The notes: generated from the letters alone by a model not told the origin. Positions 14,401 to 23,267 are shown, numbered from the stretch's first letter. The stretch is DNA of 34,767 bases from an uncultured Sulfitobacter sp. (GCA_947492925.1 CANLOQ010000013.1:1-34767), one strand, 5' to 3'. Numbers and translations are program-made.

Positions 14401-15465
14401 ATGCCGGGTCCGACACTCAGTGATGTGGCGCAAGCGGCCGGCGTCAGCTACGCGACGGCGGACCGTGTGATCAACAAGCGCGGGAACGTCGCGGAAAAAT
14501 CCATCGCCAAGGTTCAACGGGCCGTTGCGGCGCTTGGCTATGTGCGCAATGTCGCGGCGGCAAATCTGTCGCGCAGCCGTGTCTACCGGCTGGCGTTTCT
14601 GATTCCGAAAGGGTCGAACGCTTTTTTCAATCGCATCCGGGACCATATCATCACAGCGGCGGACCATCTGAGCGTTGAGAGGATAAGCGTGGACATCGTC
14701 GAGGCGTCAGCCTTTGCGGTGGAGGGCCTGCAGGCAAGCATTGCCGATCTGGCGCAGCAGGACATTGACGGTGTGGCGATTGTAGGTTTGCAAAGCGCCG
14801 CTCTGGAAGAACCGCTTGCCGCGCTGCGTGCACAGGGCGTTGTGGTGATCGGCCTTGTGTCCGACCTGCCGCAGGCGTTCCGGTCTGCCTATATCGGCAT
14901 TGATAACATCGTTGCCGGACGCACGGCTGCCAGAATGGTGGGCATGGCGCATGCGGGCAGGCCGGGTGTGATCCAGACTTTTGCCGGGTCGCTGGACGCG
15001 CGCGACCACGTGGAACGGTTGCAGGGATTTGCCCAGGTGATCGGTGCCGATTTTCCGCAACTGACATTGCGCGATGCGATCATGACAAAAGATGACCCTG
15101 CCGTTCTGATGGCGCAGGCTGATGATCTGCTGATGCAGCACCCCGGAACAACGGCGCTTTATAATGTCGGGGCGGGGAATAGCGGATTGATCCGGTCGAT
15201 TGCCGGTGCGGCGGGTCAGCGCCCCTTTTGTGTGGTGCATGAGCTTGTGCCGCATTCACGGCAGGCGCTGATTGACGGTCATATCGATCTGGTGATCGAC
15301 CAGCGGCCCGATGTTGAGATCAACCGCGCTTTTACCGTCCTGCGCGCGCTGATCGACGAACGTGATCCGCCCCCGATGCCCGACCTGATGCCAACAATTT
15401 ACGTGCAGGACAATCTGCCCGCTGATCCCCTTAATGATTTGATGAAAGCCAAGACACATGACTGA
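14401..15465 (+). CDS. LacI-family transcriptional regulator, probably of xylose use
   Basis: The 354-residue protein has an N-terminal LacI helix-turn-helix ([20 protein letters not shown], residues 5-24) followed by the hinge helix region [20 protein letters not shown], then a periplasmic-binding-protein-like sugar sensor domain with [13 protein letters not shown] and [18 protein letters not shown]. It overlaps the xylose isomerase gene by 8 bases, so it most likely senses xylose or a derived sugar and controls its own operon. An AGGGGGAAA ribosome-binding site precedes the ATG. The tandem repeats upstream may be its operators. Confidence 0.88.
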   Translation: MPGPTLSDVAQAAGVSYATADRVINKRGNVAEKSIAKVQRAVAALGYVRNVAAANLSRSRVYRLAFLIPKGSNAFFNRIRDHIITAADHLSVERISVDIVEASAFAVEGLQASIADLAQQDIDGVAIVGLQSAALEEPLAALRAQGVVVIGLVSDLPQAFRSAYIGIDNIVAGRTAARMVGMAHAGRPGVIQTFAGSLDARDHVERLQGFAQVIGADFPQLTLRDAIMTKDDPAVLMAQADDLLMQHPGTTALYNVGAGNSGLIRSIAGAAGQRPFCVVHELVPHSRQALIDGHIDLVIDQRPDVEINRAFTVLRALIDERDPPPMPDLMPTIYVQDNLPADPLNDLMKAKTHD

Positions 15466-16753
15466 TTTTTTCAAAGGCATCCCCGCCTTGTCCTACGACC
15501 CTGACAGCACCGACATCGCCTTTCGTCACTACAACCCGGACGAGGTGATTGGCGGCAAGCGGATGGAAGAGCATCTGCGCTTTGCGGTGGCCTATTGGCA
15601 TTCCTTTGCCTGGCCCGGCGGCGACCCTTTTGGCGCGGAAACCTTTGAGCGACCGTGGTTCGGCGACACGATGGATCTTGCCCGTCTCAAGGCCGATGTG
15701 GCGTTTGAAATGTTTGATCTGCTGAATGTGCCGTTCTTTTGCTGGCACGATGCAGACATCCGGCCCGAAGGCGACACATTTGCCGAGAGCCTGCACCGTT
15801 TCCAAGAGATGATTGACTACTTTGGTGAGAAGATGGAAGCCTCAAAAACCCGGCTGTTGTGGGGCACTGCCAATCTGTTCAGTCACCGCCGTTTCATGTC
15901 CGGTGCCGCGACCAATCCCGACCCGGAGGTGTTTGCCTGGTCCGCTGCGACGGTCAAAAACTGCATGGATGCGACCCACAAACTGCAGGGCGAAAACTAT
16001 GTCCTGTGGGGCGGGCGCGAAGGGTATGAGACGCTGCTGAACACCGATCTGCGGCGCGAGCGTCAGCAGGCCGGGCGGTTTTTGCAGATGGCCGTGGAAT
16101 ACAAGCACAAGATTGGTTTCAAAGGTGCGATTTTGGTAGAACCCAAGCCGCAGGAGCCATCCAAACACCAGTATGATTTCGACGTCGCCACCGTTTACGG
16201 ATTTCTCAAGGAATTCGGGCTGGAAGGCGAGGTGCAGATGAATATTGAGCAAGGGCACGCCATTCTTGCGGGCCATTCGTTTGAACACGAACTGGCGCTT
16301 GCGACAGCGCTGGGGATTTTCGGATCGATCGACATGAACCGCAACGATTATCAATCGGGCTGGGACACGGACCAGTTTCCCAACAACGTGCCAGAGGTGG
16401 CGCTGGCCTATTACGAAGTGCTCAGGGCGGGCGGGTTCACCACGGGTGGGACGAATTTCGACGCCAAACTGCGGCGGCAATCGCTGGATCCGGTTGATCT
16501 GATTGCGGCGCATGCGGGGGCGATGGATGTCTGCGCGCGCGGTTTCAAGGCAGCCGCTGCGATGCTGGAGGACGGCACGCTGGAGAAGATGCGGGCCGCG
16601 CGGTATGGCGGTTGGGACAGCTCGGGCGGCAAGGCGCTCTTGGAAAGTGATTTCGAGACCATCGCGGCGCAGGTCGAAGCCGACGGCATCAACCCGCAGC
16701 CACGGTCGGGGCGGCAGGAAATTCTGGAGAACATCGTGAACCGCTTTGTCTGA
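15458..16753 (+). CDS. xylA: Xylose isomerase
   Basis: XylA interconverts D-xylose and D-xylulose. The 431-residue protein has normal length for the larger class of the family. Family landmarks are [16 protein letters not shown] (catalytic histidine), [33 protein letters not shown] (metal-binding glutamate), the NIE..HA.LAGH box ([19 protein letters not shown], with E and H kept) and GSID.NR.D...GWDTDQFP with the metal-binding aspartates. In the last two boxes QG replaces the usual AN, and M and N replace A and G, but ligands are intact. No xylulokinase gene accompanies it, so xylulose must be phosphorylated by a host enzyme. Confidence 0.95.
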   Translation: MTDFFKGIPALSYDPDSTDIAFRHYNPDEVIGGKRMEEHLRFAVAYWHSFAWPGGDPFGAETFERPWFGDTMDLARLKADVAFEMFDLLNVPFFCWHDADIRPEGDTFAESLHRFQEMIDYFGEKMEASKTRLLWGTANLFSHRRFMSGAATNPDPEVFAWSAATVKNCMDATHKLQGENYVLWGGREGYETLLNTDLRRERQQAGRFLQMAVEYKHKIGFKGAILVEPKPQEPSKHQYDFDVATVYGFLKEFGLEGEVQMNIEQGHAILAGHSFEHELALATALGIFGSIDMNRNDYQSGWDTDQFPNNVPEVALAYYEVLRAGGFTTGGTNFDAKLRRQSLDPVDLIAAHAGAMDVCARGFKAAAAMLEDGTLEKMRAARYGGWDSSGGKALLESDFETIAAQVEADGINPQPRSGRQEILENIVNRFV

Positions 16754-16991
16754 GCGGACGGGGCGGAAGGTCCTACGGGACGGCAGTGTTTCTGGACCAG
16801 TTTGCCGAGATCACGCCGCATTCGCTTCGCGGGACAACCATTCTGAACGATACCTGCGCGTCATTGAGGGGTGGGTCGTCGGCCCACACCCTTGCCTTCG
16901 GCCAAGACCGGGAAGATTTCGCAAGCCAGTTAAGACCGTGCCCCGACTACACGAACTCTGTGCGATAAGTCGCCTTATGTTAATTCTTTAG
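16754..16991. other. Non-coding stretch between xylA and the IS element
   Basis: About 240 bases without a gene I can support. Short frames exist but none resembles a known protein. GTGGG (16871-16875) and CCCAC (16883-16887) can form a small hairpin, but no T-run follows. It may be the remains of a downstream xylose gene lost when the IS arrived, though no xylulokinase motif is visible. Confidence 0.5.
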
Positions 16992-17038
16992 GGTTTTATC
17001 CCTTTGACATACGGTAGCGCAAAGCCTATCTATAGTGC

Positions 17039-17917
17039 ATGAAACAAACAAATGTACGCCAGTTCTTCGCACAATTCCCCAACGATGAATCATGCTTAGA
17101 GCATTTGTTTAATGTTCGTTTTGGTCAAGGCCATACCTGCCAAAAGTGTGAGCGTGACGCGAAGTGGTATCGTTTGCAGTCTGAGCAAGCGTATTCTTGC
17201 CAGTGGTGCGGCCACCACATTCATCCGATGGTCGGTTCTATCTTTGAAAAAAGCCGCACGCCTTTGCAGCTTTGGTTCTACGCGATCTTCCTCTTCACCA
17301 CGTCCAAGCTCGGCGTTTCCGGCAAGGAATTGCAGCGCCAGCTTGGCGTGACCTACAAGACCGCGTGGCGCATGGCGAAGCTGATCCGTGAACACATGGC
17401 GGAAATTGACGGTGAGGCCCCGCTGGGCGGCGAAGGCAAGGTCGTAGAGGTCGATGAGACCTTTGTAGGCGGCAAGTCAAAAGGCATGGACTGGCGCAAG
17501 GGCAAAACCGTTCTCATGGGCATGATGGAGCGCGATGGTGATGTAATGCTCAAGGTCGTTGAAGATCAGACGCACGGCTCTCTACTGCCCCACATCAACA
17601 GCAATGTAGCGCACGGCCCAGAGGTGCACACAGACGAATTGAAGGCTTACAAGAAGGCTATCAACGTTAAGCACTACAGCCACAAGACAGTGAACCATTC
17701 CAAGGGCGAATACGTCACTGAGGATGGCACCACGACCAACTCAATCGAAAACCTTTTTGGTCACTTGAAGCGTTCATTGAAAGGCACACACAACAACGTG
17801 TCGCCCATGTACCTTGAAGCCTACGTCAAAGAGTTTGAATATCGCTTCAATCGTCGGATGCTTCCTGAGACGATGTTGGACGAGTTGCTTTCCCGCTTCC
17901 CTGAGTTGGGCGCTTAA
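17039..17917 (+). CDS. IS1595-family transposase
   Basis: The 292-residue transposase begins with a zinc-ribbon-like segment (CQKC at about residue 33 and CQWCG at about 57), as in IS1595 proteins. The ISXO2-like catalytic domain follows. The acidic residues are in VEVDETFVGGKSKG (D near residue 140) and HTDELKAYKK (D near 200), and the segment NSIENLFGHLKRSLKGTHNN near residue 237 carries the conserved ENLF-HLKR pattern. No frameshift or stop is seen, so it could be active. The ATG at 17039 lies close behind the left terminal repeat. Its 3' end overlaps a 57-codon passenger gene on the opposite strand. Confidence 0.95.
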   Translation: MKQTNVRQFFAQFPNDESCLEHLFNVRFGQGHTCQKCERDAKWYRLQSEQAYSCQWCGHHIHPMVGSIFEKSRTPLQLWFYAIFLFTTSKLGVSGKELQRQLGVTYKTAWRMAKLIREHMAEIDGEAPLGGEGKVVEVDETFVGGKSKGMDWRKGKTVLMGMMERDGDVMLKVVEDQTHGSLLPHINSNVAHGPEVHTDELKAYKKAINVKHYSHKTVNHSKGEYVTEDGTTTNSIENLFGHLKRSLKGTHNNVSPMYLEAYVKEFEYRFNRRMLPETMLDELLSRFPELGA

Positions 17918-18020
17918 TCAAGGCGTCCAGTTTGTCGAGGTCGCCATCTGGATCGGCTTCATGCTCTTTGATGAAGTCATCTATCTTGCCTTTCTGCCGT
18001 GCCTTCTTGAGGTCAGTCAT
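17847..18020 (-). CDS. Small charged IS1595 passenger protein (57 residues)
   Basis: A 57-codon frame on the minus strand starts at ATG 18020 (MTDLKKARQKGKIDDFIKEH) and ends at TGA 17847, with a tail KATRPTSSQEASDD. The acidic, lysine-rich composition and the ending in SDD recall the short accessory proteins found beside IS1595 transposases; this is from memory. The start overlaps the stop of the 144-codon gene upstream as ATGA (18017-18020), which supports real translation. About 70 bases of its 3' end lie antisense to the transposase end. Function is unknown. Confidence 0.75.
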   Translation of the reverse strand: MTDLKKARQKGKIDDFIKEHEADPDGDLDKLDALIKRPTQGSGKATRPTSSQEASDD

Positions 18021-18451
18021 GCATGAATCCCCGCGTCTACTATCACAATCTGCATATGGCTCGCTATGTGCACCCCTTGATTAAAGTACCCACTTTGAGA
18101 GATTGCGATTGGCTTGTCTAACTCCATAACGCTGGCGTAGCCGATACTCAGGCTGTTTCCCTTCCTGAACCCGCGTTCTCTAAGCCCGTCCTCTATAGCC
18201 CTTACAACAATTGCGGTTCTAGCATTCACTCCGTACGGGACAACGGTAACGGCCCTAGATTTATCTAACCCTTTAGCGATTTCATCCAGAAGATTATCCG
18301 TTACTTCAAGCCTGCGCCCTAAATTAATATCTCCGGTATTGATGAGGCCTGAGTTTGAAGATTGATACAGCTTAACGCTTCTATCTGTAGATGGCGGGGC
18401 TGCTTCTGTATTTGGGAAAATAAACGGCTCCACCACGGAAAATAGACCCAA
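18017..18451 (-). CDS. Uncharacterised IS passenger protein, middle gene
   Basis: I do not recognise this protein. The frame is open for 144 codons from a TTG at 18451; the protein-like part is from about residue 12 (PNTEAAPPSTD) to the end. It looks soluble, with alternating strands and helices (SRAVTVVPYGVNARTAIVVR and MQIVIVDAGIHA). It overlaps the membrane-protein frame upstream by 133 bases in another frame, and its stop overlaps the start of the 57-codon gene. It may be a separate gene, or the second half of one membrane-anchored protein split by a frameshift near 18410-18430. Confidence 0.6.
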   Translation of the reverse strand: MGLFSVVEPFIFPNTEAAPPSTDRSVKLYQSSNSGLINTGDINLGRRLEVTDNLLDEIAKGLDKSRAVTVVPYGVNARTAIVVRAIEDGLRERGFRKGNSLSIGYASVMELDKPIAISQSGYFNQGVHIASHMQIVIVDAGIHA

Positions 18452-18633
18452 GCAAGCAAAACCAGCCCAATAACAAGCATGATGGCCGGGAACATTGGCA
18501 TACCCATCATGTTTTCACTCCAGAATTCCTCGATATCCTCTGGGAGCGTGGCATATGTCGTCGCCAAATTGAGAGCCCCCCAACAGGCATTAACAATGGT
18601 AAAAATCCAGATGAGGGCAGCTTTGATATTCAT
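18319..18633 (-). CDS. Small membrane protein, IS passenger
   Basis: The 104-codon frame begins MNIKAALIWIFTIVNACWGA and has two hydrophobic segments, at about residues 5-25 and 48-68 (AIMLVIGLVLLAWVYFPWW). It then runs on for about 30 residues of low-quality sequence while the overlapping frame looks protein-like. That pattern suggests the original protein passed from this frame into the other one (a -1 shift) and had two membrane helices plus a soluble C-terminal domain. The right terminal repeat of the IS lies just upstream of its start. Function is unknown. Confidence 0.6.
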   Translation of the reverse strand: MNIKAALIWIFTIVNACWGALNLATTYATLPEDIEEFWSENMMGMPMFPAIMLVIGLVLLAWVYFPWWSRLFSQIQKQPRHLQIEALSCINLQTQASSIPEILI

Positions 18634-18710
18634 CCGTACTTCATCTCACAACTCCCGCGCCAGAGTCCAGAAATAACGTATGCTGAGGGGATAATCGCCC
18701 ATCAGACGTT

Positions 18711-19511
18711 TCAGGCAAAAGCGATGTCCACAGACCCGAAAGGTCCGAAATCTGCGTGGATTTCTGTTCCGGGGGGGCATTCGACCGGCCGGATAAAGCT
18801 GCCCGACAGGATGATCTGGCCGGGCGCGATGCTTTGCCCGTATTGGGCCATGCGCCGCGCCAGCCACACGACGCTTTCGACCGGATCGTTCAGCACTCCG
18901 GCCCCCAGACCCGTTTCCTCGACCGCGCGGTCCCGTGTTGTGATCGCCCCGACCCAGCGTAGATCGAAGGCGTCGACGCGGTGACGCTCGCGCCCCAGAA
19001 CAACACCGGCGTTTGCGGCATTGTCGCTGATCGTATCAAACACAGTACGGGTGGCACCTGTGTCGGGGTCCGCACGCAGAATGCGGGTGTCCAGTATCTC
19101 GATGGAGGGCGCGACGTAATCCGTGGCCGCGATCACATCCGCCCGCGTCACATCCGCGCCGCCAATTGCGGTGCCCATGACAAATGCGATCTCGGCCTCG
19201 ATCCGGGGCTGGATGAACCGGCCTGCGGGCACCGTCGCGCCATGATCAAACACCATATCGTCAAACAGGATGCCGCTGTCGGGAATGTCGATGTTCAACG
19301 CATATTGCATTGCCTTTGAGGTCAGCCCGATCTTCCAGCCGACAACATGGCGTCCCTGTTCCAGCTTGGCGCGGTAAATCGCGTTTTGCACGGCATAGGC
19401 ATCTTGCATGCCCATCCCGGGGTGGCGTTTGCTGAGAAGGCCGATCTGCGTGCCTGTTGCTTCGGCGTGCAGCAATGCGGTCGCCGCCTGTGCGTGATCC
19501 TCAGGGGTCAT
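18711..19511 (-). CDS. hpaH: 2-oxo-hept-3-ene-1,7-dioate hydratase HpaH
   Basis: HpaH adds water to 2-oxohept-3-ene-1,7-dioate in the homoprotocatechuate pathway, giving the substrate for the HpaI aldolase. The 266-residue protein is full length and has the family segments GWKIGLTSKAMQYALNIDIP, PRIEAEIAFVMG (metal-binding glutamates) and DYVAPSIEILDTRI. Its ATG overlaps the stop of the upstream FAH-family gene (ATGA, 19508-19511). It is the last gene of the operon as it now stands. The IS1595 element begins 10 bases after its stop, and the expected next gene hpaI is not there. Confidence 0.93.
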   Translation of the reverse strand: MTPEDHAQAATALLHAEATGTQIGLLSKRHPGMGMQDAYAVQNAIYRAKLEQGRHVVGWKIGLTSKAMQYALNIDIPDSGILFDDMVFDHGATVPAGRFIQPRIEAEIAFVMGTAIGGADVTRADVIAATDYVAPSIEILDTRILRADPDTGATRTVFDTISDNAANAGVVLGRERHRVDAFDLRWVGAITTRDRAVEETGLGAGVLNDPVESVVWLARRMAQYGQSIAPGQIILSGSFIRPVECPPGTEIHADFGPFGSVDIAFA

Positions 19512-20362
19512 ATCCGCTCATCCTCGACCGTGTTGCGCAGGGTGCCGATGCCATTCACCTCAACCTCCACCACGTCACCAGGGCGCAGGTACTGCGGCGG
19601 ATCAAGCCGCGCGCCGGATCCCGTGGGTGTGCCGGTCACAATAATATCCCCCGGCTCCAGCGCCATGAAGGTCGAGATATATTCGATCTCGCGCCGGATT
19701 GGATGCATCATACGGCTCAGCATATCGTCTTGCCGGACTTCTGCATTCACGCGGGTTATGATCCGGGCCTCGTCCAGTTGCGTCGCGTCGGTGAAGGGCA
19801 CCAGCCACGGCCCGATGGACCCCGAGCGGTCCCAGTTCTTGCCCTGGGTCACGTTGAACTTTGCGTGGCGCACCCAGTCACGGATTGTCCCTTCGTTGCA
19901 CAGGGTCAGCGCCGCGATGTGGTCATAGGCGTCCGCTTGCGCAATGCGCCGCCCGGCCTTGCCGATCACAATCGCCACCTCGCCTTCGTAATCCAGTTGC
20001 GGGCTTTCGGGCGGGCGTATCAAAGGCCGGTCATGCCCCGTGAAACCGGACGCAAAACGCGGGAACAGCGACATGAACTTGGGCTGCTCTGACCCGTCCT
20101 TGTATTCGGCATTGCGGTCGGGGAAATTGACCCCGACACACAGTATCCGCCGCGCATTGGGCAGCACCATGTCATAGTCGAAGACTGCATGGGTCACCTT
20201 GCGCCCCGATGCCGCCTGCCCCAGTTGATCAAGGCCGCCACCCTGCACAACGTCAAACAGGGTTGGCCACTGCGCAAACACGTCGTCCAACGCGATCATT
20301 CCGTCGTCGGTGACGGCCCCGTAATGTTGCACGCCGTCGCTGGTGTAGGTTGCAAATCTCAT
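19508..20362 (-). CDS. hpaG: FAH-family decarboxylase/isomerase, HpaG type
   Basis: Fumarylacetoacetate hydrolase-family proteins of this type decarboxylate 5-oxopent-3-ene-1,2,5-tricarboxylate and isomerise the product, the step before HpaH. The 284-residue, single-domain protein has RILCVGVNFPDRNAEYKDG, LDYEGEVAIVIGKAGRRI with metal-binding glutamates, and DIIVTGTPTGSGARLDPPQYL near the C-terminus. E. coli HpaG is a two-domain protein, so this is the single-domain form. It sits between hpaD and hpaH. The family also includes hydrolases of acylpyruvates, so the exact role comes from context. Confidence 0.85.
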   Translation of the reverse strand: MRFATYTSDGVQHYGAVTDDGMIALDDVFAQWPTLFDVVQGGGLDQLGQAASGRKVTHAVFDYDMVLPNARRILCVGVNFPDRNAEYKDGSEQPKFMSLFPRFASGFTGHDRPLIRPPESPQLDYEGEVAIVIGKAGRRIAQADAYDHIAALTLCNEGTIRDWVRHAKFNVTQGKNWDRSGSIGPWLVPFTDATQLDEARIITRVNAEVRQDDMLSRMMHPIRREIEYISTFMALEPGDIIVTGTPTGSGARLDPPQYLRPGDVVEVEVNGIGTLRNTVEDERI

Positions 20363-20386
20363 TGTCTGTGGTTCCTTGTCTGCCCG

Positions 20387-21370
20387 CTATGGCGCGATGA
20401 TGGGGCTGGCCTGAATGTCCGAGGCGCGCGTGTCGACGCCTACAAAGGCTGTGCCGTGCTTAAACCAGCTTTCGGGTGCTGCCGCCCCCCAAAGGGTCTG
20501 ACGCTGCGGGTCTTTGAGATCCCATTTGATCGGCTCCAGATCAGGGTCTACCGTCTGATAATCCGAGCAGTAAATCTCGATCCTGTGGCCATCGGGATCA
20601 AGGATGTACAAAAAGAACGCATTGGAAATTCCGTGCCGCCCCGGCCCGCGTTCGATGTTGTCCACATAGCCCGTTGTCGCCATCAGATCGAGCAGATCAA
20701 TGATGTTCAGCGGCGTCGGCACCCAGAATGCCACATGATGCATGCGCGGCCCGGTGCCGTTCGTAAACGCCATGTCGTGCACGCCGCCCTTGCGGTGCAT
20801 CCAGGCCGCCCAAAGCCGTTTGCTGTCCTCATCTTCGGTGTATTCCGTCACGCGAAAACCAAAGTCTGAATAGAACGCCACCGACGCATCCACATCGGGG
20901 CTGAAACAGTTGAAATGATCAATCCGCAGCGGTTTCACCCCACGATAAAGCGCATATTGCTGGTGGATCGGCGGAAGCCTGTCCATCTTGTGATAGAATT
21001 CCAGCGGAATACCCATGTTGTCAGCGGTCAGCAGCGTCCGGCCCTGATATGGCCGCTCGACCCAGTCGGTCGGACGCCCCTTTGCCTTGAAATAGGCCTC
21101 CGCGCGGTCAAGATCATCCTCGTCAAAGGTCTTGAAACCCATCACTTCAACCGTGCCCGGCTGGTCGGATTTTTGCAAAATCATGCAATGGTGCCCGCGT
21201 TCTTCCATCGCGCGCAGGTAGATGTGGCTGTCGCTTTCGTTGGTGATCTGAAGACCAAGGATGTCCGTGTAAAACGTCCGCGAGGCGTTCAGGTCAGCGA
21301 CATTCAAACAGACATGGCTCAGGCGGATGGTGTTGAAATCAGGATAGAGGTTTGGTGCGGGTACTGGCAT
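20387..21370 (-). CDS. hpaD: 3,4-dihydroxyphenylacetate 2,3-dioxygenase HpaD
   Basis: HpaD opens the ring of homoprotocatechuate next to the hydroxyl groups. The 327-residue protein is a type I extradiol dioxygenase with two vicinal-oxygen-chelate modules. The metal ligands are visible in IDHFNCFS (H near 152), PRMHHVAFW (H near 211) and HRIEIYCSDY (E near 265), matching H155, H214 and E267 of the well-studied enzyme. The ATG at 21370 shares its A with the hpaE stop (TGATG); a GTG one codon earlier is less likely. It is the third gene of hpaFEDGH. Confidence 0.95.
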   Translation of the reverse strand: MPVPAPNLYPDFNTIRLSHVCLNVADLNASRTFYTDILGLQITNESDSHIYLRAMEERGHHCMILQKSDQPGTVEVMGFKTFDEDDLDRAEAYFKAKGRPTDWVERPYQGRTLLTADNMGIPLEFYHKMDRLPPIHQQYALYRGVKPLRIDHFNCFSPDVDASVAFYSDFGFRVTEYTEDEDSKRLWAAWMHRKGGVHDMAFTNGTGPRMHHVAFWVPTPLNIIDLLDLMATTGYVDNIERGPGRHGISNAFFLYILDPDGHRIEIYCSDYQTVDPDLEPIKWDLKDPQRQTLWGAAAPESWFKHGTAFVGVDTRASDIQASPIIAP

Positions 21371-22881
21371 CACAGCGCTCCCAGTCTGGTGATCTTGTGC
21401 TGTCCGGTGGCGAAACCGATATGCTTTTGCTCCATGTAGAATTCAAACGACCAGTCGCCGCCGTCCCGTCCGATGCCGCTGGCCTTGACCCCGCCAAAGG
21501 GCGTCGGCAGGTGGCGCACGTTCTCGGAATTCACCCAGATCATCCCCGCTTCCAGCTTGTCGGTAAACCGCAGCGCGCGGGTCAGGTCGTTGGTCCAGAC
21601 ATAGGCCGTCAGCCCATAGGCCGTATCGTTCGCCATCCGGAGTGCTTCGTCTTCTGTCGAAAACGGAATTGACGTCAGAACCGGGCCAAAGATCTCTTCC
21701 TGCGCAATCCGCATGTCGTTGCTGGCCTGTGTGAACAGCGTCGGGCGCACAAAGAACCCCTCATCGCCAACCGTTTCACCGCCCGCCGCCACGGTTGCCC
21801 CGTCCTGCCCTGCAATGTCGAAATAGCCGGTGACCTTGTCAAAATGCTCCTGACTGATCAGCGGGCCCACTTCGGTTTCTGGATCAAGCGGATGCCCCAC
21901 TTTGATGGAGTTGACCCGTTCAATCAACTTGGCCTCAAACGCCGCGCGAATGCTGTCCTGTACCAGCAACCGCGAAGAAGACGTGCAGCGCTCACCGTTG
22001 ATTGAATAGATCATGAAAATTGCTGCATCCAGCGCGCGGTCCAGATCAGCGTCGTCAAAGACGATCACCGGATTCTTGCCGCCCAGCTCAAGATGGTTTC
22101 GCTTGAGTGTATCGGCACCCTGCTTGGTGATCAGACTACCCGTGCGGCTTTCCCCGACAAAGGCAATCGCTTTGATCTTGGGATGTTCGCACAGCGCCTT
22201 GCCCGCGGCTTCGCCAAACCCGTTCACGGTGTTCAGCACACCGGGCGGCAGGCCCGCCTCTTCGGCAATCTCGACCAGCAGACGCGCGGTCAGGGGCGAT
22301 GCTTCGGCGGGCTTGTGGACCACCGTGCACCCCGCCGCCAGCGCGGGCGCAATCTTCCATGTGGACAGCATGAATGGCGTGTTCCACGGCGTGATCACCC
22401 CAACGGGCCCGATGGGAACCCGCGTTGTGATGTTCATCAGCGTGGGTGATTTCAGGTGCTGCCCATCGCGGGCCTGCACCACCTGATCCGCAAAATAGCG
22501 GAAGTTCTCGGCCCCGCGCAGTGCGGCCTTGGACATAAATTTATAGGCCTGCCCGGTGTCCCAGCATTCGCACAGCGCGATTTCCTCGGCGCGCGCCTCG
22601 ATCCCTTCTGCGATGCGGATCAGGATATTCCTGCGTTGGGTTGCAGGCATGTCGCGCCAGTCGGCAAAGGCCGCATATGCCGCTTGGGCCGCTGCATCAA
22701 TATCTGATGCGGCCCCCTGCGCCACGTCACAGATCACCGATTTATCCACTGGCGATACCGTCTGGAAAACCCCTTCGGATCCGGCGGCATCCTGCCCTGC
22801 GATCCGGTTCAGGATGCCCGTCTTGCGAAAGCGGGCAAGATAGCCGTCAAGTTTCGCGATATTGTCGTCAAGAACGCTCAT
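21370..22881 (-). CDS. hpaE: 5-carboxymethyl-2-hydroxymuconate semialdehyde dehydrogenase HpaE
   Basis: HpaE oxidises the ring-cleavage aldehyde made by HpaD, using NAD+. The 503-residue protein is a complete aldehyde dehydrogenase with PWNTPFMLSTWKIAPALAAG (about residues 165-184), the catalytic base E265 in HLELGGKNP and the nucleophile C299 in NGERCTSSSR. Among aldehyde dehydrogenases this variant with ERCTSSSR and the position between hpaF and hpaD indicate HpaE. Both ends overlap neighbours by a few bases, so the operon is translationally coupled. Confidence 0.94.
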   Translation of the reverse strand: MSVLDDNIAKLDGYLARFRKTGILNRIAGQDAAGSEGVFQTVSPVDKSVICDVAQGAASDIDAAAQAAYAAFADWRDMPATQRRNILIRIAEGIEARAEEIALCECWDTGQAYKFMSKAALRGAENFRYFADQVVQARDGQHLKSPTLMNITTRVPIGPVGVITPWNTPFMLSTWKIAPALAAGCTVVHKPAEASPLTARLLVEIAEEAGLPPGVLNTVNGFGEAAGKALCEHPKIKAIAFVGESRTGSLITKQGADTLKRNHLELGGKNPVIVFDDADLDRALDAAIFMIYSINGERCTSSSRLLVQDSIRAAFEAKLIERVNSIKVGHPLDPETEVGPLISQEHFDKVTGYFDIAGQDGATVAAGGETVGDEGFFVRPTLFTQASNDMRIAQEEIFGPVLTSIPFSTEDEALRMANDTAYGLTAYVWTNDLTRALRFTDKLEAGMIWVNSENVRHLPTPFGGVKASGIGRDGGDWSFEFYMEQKHIGFATGQHKITRLGAL

Positions 22882-23267
22882 GCGCTGTCCTCCATATGGT
22901 CGCGAACGTTTCCGAATTTGGGTGAAAGGGCGGCATCGATGTCGCGCATCTCGGCAGAAAGGGCGATGGAACGGGTTTGCATCGCCGGGGCCATGAAGGT
23001 CTTGAGCGTGTCAAATATGCGGGCAATTGCCTCCTGCTTGACAGCGTCGGGCCTTCCCGCCCGCAGGCGCACGCTCATGTCCACAAATCCGTGCTTTGGG
23101 TTGCCATCGGCCATCGCCACATGATCCACACGGGTCGCACGCACGCGAATGCCTGCGGTGGGAAAGGTATCAATCTCAGCCGCCGCGCGCCGCACCGCTT
23201 CACAAAGCGCATCCATGTCAACGACCTCGTCCAGATTGGCAGAATAGTCGATCTGAAAATGCGGCAT
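22878..23267 (-). CDS. hpaF: 5-carboxymethyl-2-hydroxymuconate delta-isomerase HpaF
   Basis: HpaF moves the double bond of 5-carboxymethyl-2-hydroxymuconate before decarboxylation. The 129-residue protein begins MPHFQIDYSANL, so that removal of Met exposes the N-terminal proline that acts as catalytic base in this tautomerase-type family. Other landmarks are VRATRVDHVAMADG and HGFVDMSVRLRAGR. It is the first gene of the hpa operon. Two palindromes lie immediately upstream of its start, opposite the regulator hpaR. Its stop overlaps the hpaE start. Confidence 0.93.
   Translation of the reverse strand: MPHFQIDYSANLDEVVDMDALCEAVRRAAAEIDTFPTAGIRVRATRVDHVAMADGNPKHGFVDMSVRLRAGRPDAVKQEAIARIFDTLKTFMAPAMQTRSIALSAEMRDIDAALSPKFGNVRDHMEDSA

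Larger units (their letters stand above)
16992..18700 (+). mobile_element. IS1595-family insertion sequence with passenger genes
   Basis: The element holds an intact ISXO2-like transposase and three small genes on the other strand. Imperfect terminal inverted repeats are visible. The left end GGGTTTTATCCCTTTGACAT and the reverse complement of the right end GGGCGATTATCCCCTCAGCA share GGG, TTATCCC and further on CATACG-TA, when one gap is allowed. Base composition is more AT-rich than the neighbours. No 8-base target duplication is found at these ends (ATTCTTTA against ATCAGACG), so the exact borders may be a few bases off or the insertion has been rearranged. The right end is 10 bases from the hpaH stop codon. 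Confidence 0.85.

Noticed and set aside
16984-18708. Target-site duplication of the IS
   Set aside because: The 8 bases on each side of the repeat-defined ends do not match, and shifting the ends by a few bases gives no match either.
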